Shown here in pieces: positions 57,888 to 64,000 of a stretch of DNA of 64,000 nt; within the stretch, counting starts at the first letter, position 1; each line of letters starts with the position of its first letter. Location: positions 1,488,001 to 1,552,000 of the forward strand of contig VSJF01000002.1 in NCBI GenBank assembly GCA_009739215.1, written 5' to 3'. This stretch comes from Floccularia luteovirens. Its lineage: Eukaryota > Basidiomycota > Agaricomycetes > Agaricales > Squamanitaceae. Under the pieces are notes generated by a model that saw only the letters and a list, made by a program, of their open reading frames with translations, did not search any database and was not told the origin of the DNA. Both the position numbers and the translations under genes were made by a program.

Positions 57888-60292
57888 CTAAGAGGAAGAC
57901 CACGACGGGTCTTTCTCTTCATTAGTTGTGTATCCTTCGCCTTCACTACTCAAAGCAGCCGCCCACTCCCCTTCTAGTAGTTCTTTCCCCAATGTCGGAA
58001 TCTTCGCGCCTTTTTTCTTCAGGAAGCTAATCACTTCTTGCGCATACCTCCATCCTTCCACTTCTCCAGAATTCAGATCCATCACCACCCTCTTTTTTCT
58101 CTAAACCGCCACCAAATTGTTTAGCAAGATGTGGACTAGCTTTCACCTTCTTGCCACTCCCTCCACGTTCCAGTTGGTCAAAGAAACTAGCTAATGCTTT
58201 CACTGCTTCTACACGGGCTTTGAGTACATGTCGAACAAGCCGACGAGACGGCGGACGGCGATTCTTCTGACCCTTCGAATCTGAAGACGCCGGCAATGTT
58301 ACGAGGTGAGCCGGATTTTATAGTACTATCAGATGTTTCATTCGACGTATTTTGCACTTTAACTGTGGGTCTGTCGATCCATGGATTCTCAGGTGGCGTG
58401 CGAGGTGTAGTGTACTGCGAAAGTGCTGTCAATGACAAGTCCCACCGTCTTGGGACCCAAACCCCAACAAGAACGCGCCATGCCTGCAATTAGACGCTTT
58501 GCACTGATAATATAAGGCACAACTCAGATCTCGATAATACTAGTGCCGAAAAAAAAAATTACCGTTCATATACATCTTAACCATTATATATGACCATATC
58601 AGTAAATTTCGTTACTTGAAGATGTGAAATGTGACTGACCGTCAATCAATCTAATGTGGTAAATGGCAAATAGATATACCACGGCAGCAGCTAACAACGC
58701 GCCCAATCGCGAGTAACTGAAGAAAGCCCAAAGGAAGTAGAAAAATCCGGAATAGATCATAGCTAAAGAGATCAAACCAAAAGCAACCTTATTCTGTGCC
58801 TGCGTCTCCTCCTCATCCTCCACGAGACGTGCACCAAGGCGACCCATAACATACACTGGCAGATGAACAATCAAAGGGATGATGAAGAAAGGAAGCCTTG
58901 AGAGTACAGATATAGAATCGCGGACCAGAACGAGAAGCGCAAACAGTCGACCAGGAATAGCAGCAGGAGTATTAGGGTCTAGCGTTCGCGGGAGTGGTAA
59001 TGTCGCAAGGACCGGATTCGTGAGATGTGAAGACTCCAGCAACGAATAATAATCAAGTAAGTGGCGTGTTACAGATTTGATATTATGTGTAGCATCTGAA
59101 GTAGAAAATAGATCGATTAAACTGATATAATCAGTGATAAGTTATAGATACATCAATTAGAGGGATCCAAGACTCACGTCTGAGAGATGGCGACAAAGTC
59201 ATCAAGGTCAATTGAATTCTGCTTCTCCCATAACATATCACGAGCCATACGGGCAGTGTACAAAACATCCCTATATTTATACATCAAAACACTTATGCAG
59301 CGCGAGATTAGGTAAAAATTTACCAGTTCGGTGCGTTAATGGTAGCCTCGATTAGTTCTCTCTTCACAACACTTGTTAGCCTTTTGACTGCAGCTCGAGA
59401 AGCCCCTTCGCCTGGAGAGAAAAACTGTTCTTTATACTCAGCCATGTTGATAGGGCGACCAAATCTAGTACACATAATCAACGATGACGTAGGAGAGGTT
59501 TCAGAATAAGGGCCTACTCCATGATAACCTGTTATACCTCATTTGTTAAATGATAGAGTGATGGACATAAGACAAGGAGACGTACGCCACTCCTATATTT
59601 CGATTTGTTGGTATAAACAATTGAAGCAGGGATGATTTTAACGTCTTCGCGGCAGGCATTCTCGGGATGATCCCGTAACCACTTGGTATATTCCAATGCG
59701 GCCCAAGCAGCACCATCTTTCACCTGGGCTATCTGGGGTTCGGTGTAACTTGTTCCTTCCGGGAAAAGGGCAACGGCTTCGCCCTTAGAGAGCGTTTCAA
59801 AGGTACCCTTGAACAGTATTTGACGGTCTTTCGACTTTCGGTCAACTGGTATGTTTCCCGTGGAGTAGAGAATATATGCCGCCACTGGGTTTGCAAACAA
59901 ACTCGCTGGGAAAAGGTTTTATCAAAAGGGGGTATATATGATGTCCAGTAAGGCTCGGATAGTACCTTTGCTCCAGTAGTTTAGAATCCGCCGGTAAGGG
60001 AAGCAAACAGCTGGTATCTGTAGATTTGAAACCTTGTTCTAAGACTGACTGGAAAAATTTGAACGCACAGAGAATAGCTGGATCAAGCATCATATTGTGA
60101 TGTGTTGCAGCACTGGCGCCAACATTCAACGAACATTCCTCATAAGTACTGAAACACGTACACAATGATTGGCCCAGTCTTTGGTACATATTCACCTCCA
60201 ATTACACGGACTTCAGTGAAAAATGAGGAAATGGCCAAGTGTGAAATGAAGCGTATAACATGGTGCAAAGGTTTCGCATCTGAGGTCGACAT
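57888..60292 (-). CDS. GPT2: Glycerol-3-phosphate/DHAP acyltransferase (SCT1/GPT2 type), with frame breaks
   Basis: ER enzyme that makes lysophosphatidic acid, the first step of glycerolipid synthesis. Start ATG 60292 (MSTSDAKPLHHVIRFISHLA). The acyltransferase blocks are GGEYVPKTGPIIVAATHHNM, then MLDPAILSV (H-x4-D motif in HNMMLD), FPYRRILNYWSKASLFANP, GNIPVDRKSKDRQILFKG and the substrate motif ALFPEGTSYTEPQ. C-terminal membrane segments follow (PFFIIPLIVHLPVYVMG, AFGLISLAMIYSGFFYFLW, LLAAAVVYLFAIYHIRLID). The conserved tail HAKRLIAAWRVLVGVWVPRR, then WDLSLTALSQYTTPR and PPENPWIDRP, lies in 58504-58370 and continues to the stop at 57888. Three +1 breaks occur in the tail: GG near 58484, near 58299, and A6 at 58093-58098. 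Read separately, the tail could be mistaken for a small gene. Confidence 0.85.
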
Positions 60293-60813
60293 GACTGACA
60301 AGAGGAAAGAGGAGGTGTGTGCGCCCTACGAGCCTTTCTGGGTGTTTGCGGACGAAATATTGTCGACCCTTCGGCTGTGCCTGATGCTCTGAATGATAAC
60401 ACGTGACTGTCGCGTTACATAAGTTTCAGAGTGTCTTCGCGAAGAGTCAATATATTATATTGATAGAATGCTATAGTCCAGTATCCAGGTGTCCCCTCTT
60501 CAGAGATTGCTCCCAGCATGGCTCTCACGTACAGCATGACCATGCTGGCCCCAGGTTGTCTCCAGCTTAGAATCATATATCATATGGCCTACACGTTCTC
60601 TCGACAGTCTGGAGAGAAGGCATCGAAACAATTGATTCAATAAGCCGTCAATCAGCTGTTGGTGACCAGCTAAGAACCACAAACTTCTAAATCCCATGAT
60701 TGCGTTTCATTCGCTAGCCCTGGTCATCCTGCTATAAAGTATGGTCATAAGAGTGCTTCTACCTATAACCATCGCTTTTCATTCCCGTTTTTCTCTCTTC
60801 CAAATCATCTGCC
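60293..60813. promoter_or_regulatory. Divergent upstream region of GPAT and GH76 genes
   Basis: About 520 bases between two divergent starts. A CT-rich stretch (60780-60810) precedes the GH76 start, and cacgtga at 60400-60406 is a palindromic E-box-like hexamer (CACGTG). No gene is seen. Confidence 0.5.
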
Positions 60814-62589
60814 ATGCTTGCAATCCTACTGCTTTATGATTGGCGTTGCCAGCGCCGTTCTGGTGAAAAGGCAATGCCAAGATACATTGAACACTGCACT
60901 TGTCAGTTCGCTCCGTCATTAACACTGCGTTATCTCATATGCACATTTAGTCCGTGGCACATAGCTTGCAATCACACTATTTCAGTTCTTCCACAGGCCA
61001 GTACACAGGAGGATCACTGTGGACAGATGCCGTATGTACTTCGTCCTGAGTCCCAGTAATTGTGCTGACCGGCTTTGTCGCTTACCTCAAGAATACTCTA
61101 GAAGACTTGCATAACTTGATGCTAGCAACTGGAACCGATGACTTTTCAACGGTAGCGGAAACTTCGTTCATTGGCAAGGCAGCCTTGAATAGCAACACCG
61201 ATTGGGAAGGCATCCTAGCAGGAAGCAATGATGACGCAGGCGTAAGTCAGGCGTGTCATTGATTCAACAGGTTATAACCGTCAATTTAGTGGCTTGTCCT
61301 CGCTTTGTGGAAAATTGCCGACTACAAAGCCAACTGCGGCAAAGACAATACACCGTACCTTGTGAGATTTACTAAACATGTTAACGAACTTAGCGGCCTC
61401 ATTCCACCGATTAGAACAGCGCAAGTAAGATATATGATATCATTGCGGGTCAATGGGATGGCACCTGTAACGGTGGAGGTAAACCCCCCGTCTGTGTAAT
61501 CAAGAATATGTGATGATGATGGATTAATTGATCAATAGTCTGGTGGTCTTTCCAACATACATATAAGAACGCCATAACGAACGAGCTCTTCCTTTACTTG
61601 TCTGCCGACGGGTACCTTAGAAACAGACAGCAAGTATATCTTGACAATGCAAAGAAAGTTCGTACCTTACTTAATCTGGAGGAAGTTATAAACTGACAAT
61701 TCTCAAAATATACTAGGTTTCTACTTGGCGTAAGTACCCTTCCAAAAGCACCCGTAATTTGCTAACCCAAATGCCACCAAAGTCCTCAATTCTGGGATGC
61801 GTAACTCCGTCAACCTTTTGAACGATGGCCTCAATACCGACAATTGCCAAAATAACGGACAAGTATGCACATCTCATCTTATTCAGTCATAGATATTCTA
61901 ACAGTTTCTAGACAACTTGGACATATAACCAGGTACGTAGTGTCATTATTTACACAGTCAGTGATATTGATCATGTACTAGGGAGTGATAGCTTCCGGCC
62001 TTGCTGCTTTATCGGTCGCAACAGGAGATAAGTCCCTTCTCGATGAAGCCGAGAAAACATTGGATGCAACTATTGTTCATTTATCCACAAATAATATCTT
62101 GCGAGAAACTTGCGATAACTCTGCCTCCGGTGGCGCTGTCTGTAATCAAGATCAGGTTCGTGGCTCTATAGATCCCTTGCTAGATCCCTCATTGATCCAA
62201 CTTCCTGGGCCGGCAGCAAATATTCAAGGTTGGTGCAATCTCAGTGCCCCCGGAATACATATAAAATATATCATCTTCAGGGTCTCTGGACGAAACACTT
62301 GCAATATTACCTGGACATGGCAAATGACGCGAAGAGGACCGCAAAATACAGCTCGTTCCTGGGATCACAGAGTTCTGCTGTGTTCCATTTCGGAACAAAT
62401 GCTAACAATGATGTCGGATCTGTGTGGTATGCTCCTAATCAGGTAAATCTCTTCAATCAAAACACGTAATGTTTAGACTCATAGTATGTAATTTCTACCA
62501 AGGGCGGATCGATATTCACACCCAAGACAAGTGCAAGTGGTCTAGAAGCACATATTGCCGCAGCTAAGTATGGACCATGCCCAGTTTGA
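60814..62589 (+). CDS. GH76 alpha-1,6-mannanase, secreted
   Basis: Glycoside hydrolase that cleaves alpha-1,6-mannan, used in cell-wall remodelling or digestion of other fungal walls. The start ATG at 60814 gives a signal peptide and a Lys-Arg processing site if one T in the TTT run at 60833-60835 is an overcall (MLAILLLMIGVASAVLVKR). Mature motifs are SLWTDANTLEDLHNLMLATG, the catalytic-type Asp pair in GSNDDAGWLVLALWKIADYK, KIYDIIAGQWDGTCNGG, WWSFQHTYKNAITNELFLYL, TTWTYNQGVIASGLAAL, and VWYAPNQGGSIFTPKTSASG. Many small introns (one leaves a 12-nt exon at 62217-62228, encoding QIFK) are required. The stop is TGA 62587-62589. No GPI anchor is evident, so the enzyme is probably free or wall-bound. 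The family assignment is secure by motif order. Confidence 0.86.
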
Positions 62590-62753
62590 TTTCCTCATGT
62601 TATCTGCGGTACTATTATTTGGAGTGTGTTAAGGTAGAGCCAACAGAAGAACAGATAACAGTCACAAACAATAAATTCAGATATTAACATTAACTACATG
62701 AAAATGCTGAAATAGAAATATACATAAACTATCCACAAAAGATAAATTAATCG

Positions 62754-64000
62754 CTAAAAGATACCATCTTCTGAAGTCCCTCTTCGGAGGGGCTGCAAAG
62801 AATTGATCAAATTTGATGTTTCTTCGTCGTCCTCGCGGATAGTGGCTTCATCGGTTGCTTTCCGCTTGCCCTTGAGCGCATATGATGAGTCATCGAGTGA
62901 GTTAGTGGTATCCAAGGCGCGTTCTAAGGCTAACCGATCGTCAATACGAATTAAAAAATACAAAAGGTCCGAAAAAAAACCTTTTTCTCCCCGCTTCTTC
63001 AGACGCAATGACATTGCGGATTGAAGTGAATCAATATACGAGTCATATTTGACAATCTCAGTGAGAAGGTATTGTGATTTCTTTTCCCAATTACTCAACG
63101 CTTTCATTGCATTGGCGGAACGAGGTTGGTACTGCGAAAAGATATATTAGGCAACCTCATAAAGTTTTTGAAAATAAAGCAATCACCAGAGCTGCCATTG
63201 GTTCACGTAGGTCATTATGCTGCTCGAGGTCCTTCTTCAGGGACATGACATGCTTTTTTAGTGCTTCAAGCTGTGTCTCCTCATCATGAGTGCTGGCCAC
63301 GGTGGGAGGCAGGGGGTGCTTCCAGTCGTTGATGAAAGTCTTATCCACCCAAGGTGAGTTTCCGCCTCGGACAGTTGCTGATCCATCCTTCCAGTTGAAT
63401 TTATTCCGCATACTTTTTAAACTGCGGCTGCTGCGGATACTCAAAGCATCCGACAGATCCGTATCCTTATTGTTTCCTGAGAGCCCGTTCGTTAGGGGTC
63501 CTGTGACCTTATTCCACCCGTATTCCATGTTTGACACCCCACCCGCGAGCGGCTCCTTACTGGTTCTAGCTGCCCAGTAATTACATGTGGAAACCCACTC
63601 ATTGACAAGTTCTTCGGTGCCGGCTTGAAGGAAATAGACTCCGCCATTGGATAGAGTCAACACCATACAATGTGGACGCTGCCTGTTATAACCTGGTCGA
63701 GGTAACGAGTGTGCAAGGGAGTGTGACAAATTGATGGTGCCTACTGGGTGGGCATTGGCCTGGAAACATAGTGATTAGGAGGGTTCTACGATAGTAACGA
63801 GCCAAACTTACCAACCAGTTTCCACCACCTAATTTTCCGGAGGATGCTGCAGATTGTTCACCAAATGTGAACATGTTGAGTTCTCCCTTCTGTATAACAA
63901 CAAAAACATCCAGCCAGGCCTTGTTCTTTGATCTCTTGCCAGTTGATTCCCAATACTGCTTCCGACAGAGCATCCCTTCCTTTGCCCATGGCGCTCCGAG
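62754..64000 (-). CDS. PH-domain C-terminus of a Sec7-type ArfGEF (5' end outside window)
   Basis: The frame is open to the window edge and begins inside the gene. It reads APWAKEGMLCRKQYWESTGK, then RSKNKAWLDVFVVIQKGELN. After an intron it continues GTINLSHSLAHSLPRPGYNR, then PHCMVLTLSNGGVYFLQAGT and EELVNEWVSTCNYWAAR, the strands and C-terminal helix of a PH domain. The segment EPLAGGVSNMEYGWNKV and a C-terminal helical region (NAMKALSNWEKKSQYLLTEI, VKYDSYIDSLQSAMSLRLKK) follow, ending EDGIF. This layout matches the C-terminal half of fungal Sec7-PH exchange factors (Syt1/Yel1 type), which activate Arf GTPases at the membrane. The catalytic Sec7 domain lies beyond 64000. A 51-nt intron near 62930-62980 is in frame and stop-free. 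Confidence 0.75.

Noticed and set aside
58282..58303. 22-nt GT-AG segment in the GPAT tail that would restore the frame
   Set aside because: Too short for a spliceosomal intron; a one-base overcall is simpler.
57888..58489. Independent small gene downstream of the acyltransferase
   Set aside because: The sequence carries the conserved GPAT tail, so it belongs to the upstream gene with frame breaks.
18348..60835. Genome-wide programmed +1 frameshifting as in Euplotes
   Set aside because: The breaks do not share a slippery codon or stop-codon context and mostly fall in homopolymers; only the antizyme site has family support.

Overview
The window looks like nuclear DNA of a filamentous basidiomycete (Agaricomycotina). 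It holds about 28 protein genes and one tRNA gene in 64 kb. Nearly every gene is cut by many short introns (mostly 45-60 nt, one 35 nt, several 5-13 nt exons), with GTNNGT donors and CTNAY-like branch sites. Several gene architectures are typical of basidiomycetes: LIM-LIM-C1-RhoGAP, a Zn2Cys6 cluster at the C-terminus of a regulator, a BRE4-like exporter and a GH76 mannanase. I see no mobile element, CRISPR or bacterial feature. Most genes are housekeeping, so this is ordinary chromosome rather than an accessory island.

Layout. 0-9 kb: a truncated LRR protein, an ARF6-type small GTPase, a mitochondrial-type cysteine synthase, PAM16 (-), RPA43, an intron-containing tRNA-Gln (-) and a BTB protein. 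9-14 kb: a LIM/C1 RhoGAP (-). 15-23 kb: KTI12, an ELL-like elongation factor, a single-pass acidic membrane protein and a cytochrome P450. 23-33 kb: an unknown protein (-), ribosomal protein RPS2/uS5 (-), ornithine decarboxylase antizyme with its +1 frameshift site, a DUF1771-Smr protein (-), RNase P subunit RPP1/RPP30, a cysteine-rich membrane protein and a proline-rich protein ending in NPFE. 33-39 kb: a tandem duplication of a plasma-membrane Na+/H+ antiporter (NHA1 type), both copies apparently functional. 39-53 kb: an AFI1-like DENN protein, a Zn2Cys6 transcription factor and a BRE4/FUSC-type exporter. 53-64 kb: a CHK2/Cds1 kinase, a second zinc-cluster regulator (-), a glycerol-3-phosphate acyltransferase (-), a GH76 mannanase and the C-terminal part of a Sec7-PH ArfGEF (-).

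The most informative observations are: (1) antizyme, where a UUU-UGA +1 shift site lies seven bases downstream of an apparent GC-AG intron; (2) the NHA1 tandem pair, which shares an unusual gene structure (GC-AG intron and a 5-nt exon) and carries a third copy of a short repeat at the junction; (3) a tRNA-Gln(CTG) with an 11-nt intron; (4) a set of single-base insertions that break the frame of several conserved genes (RPS2, P450, AFI1-like, GPAT, GH76, ELL). All are +1 and most are in short homopolymers, so they are probably sequence overcalls, and automatic gene models here will be split or truncated.

ARF6, an AFI1-like Arf-interacting protein and a Sec7-PH exchange factor lie in the same 64 kb. 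They may belong to one polarity/endocytosis pathway, together with the LIM RhoGAP. All assignments come from reading the translation by eye; no database search was possible.
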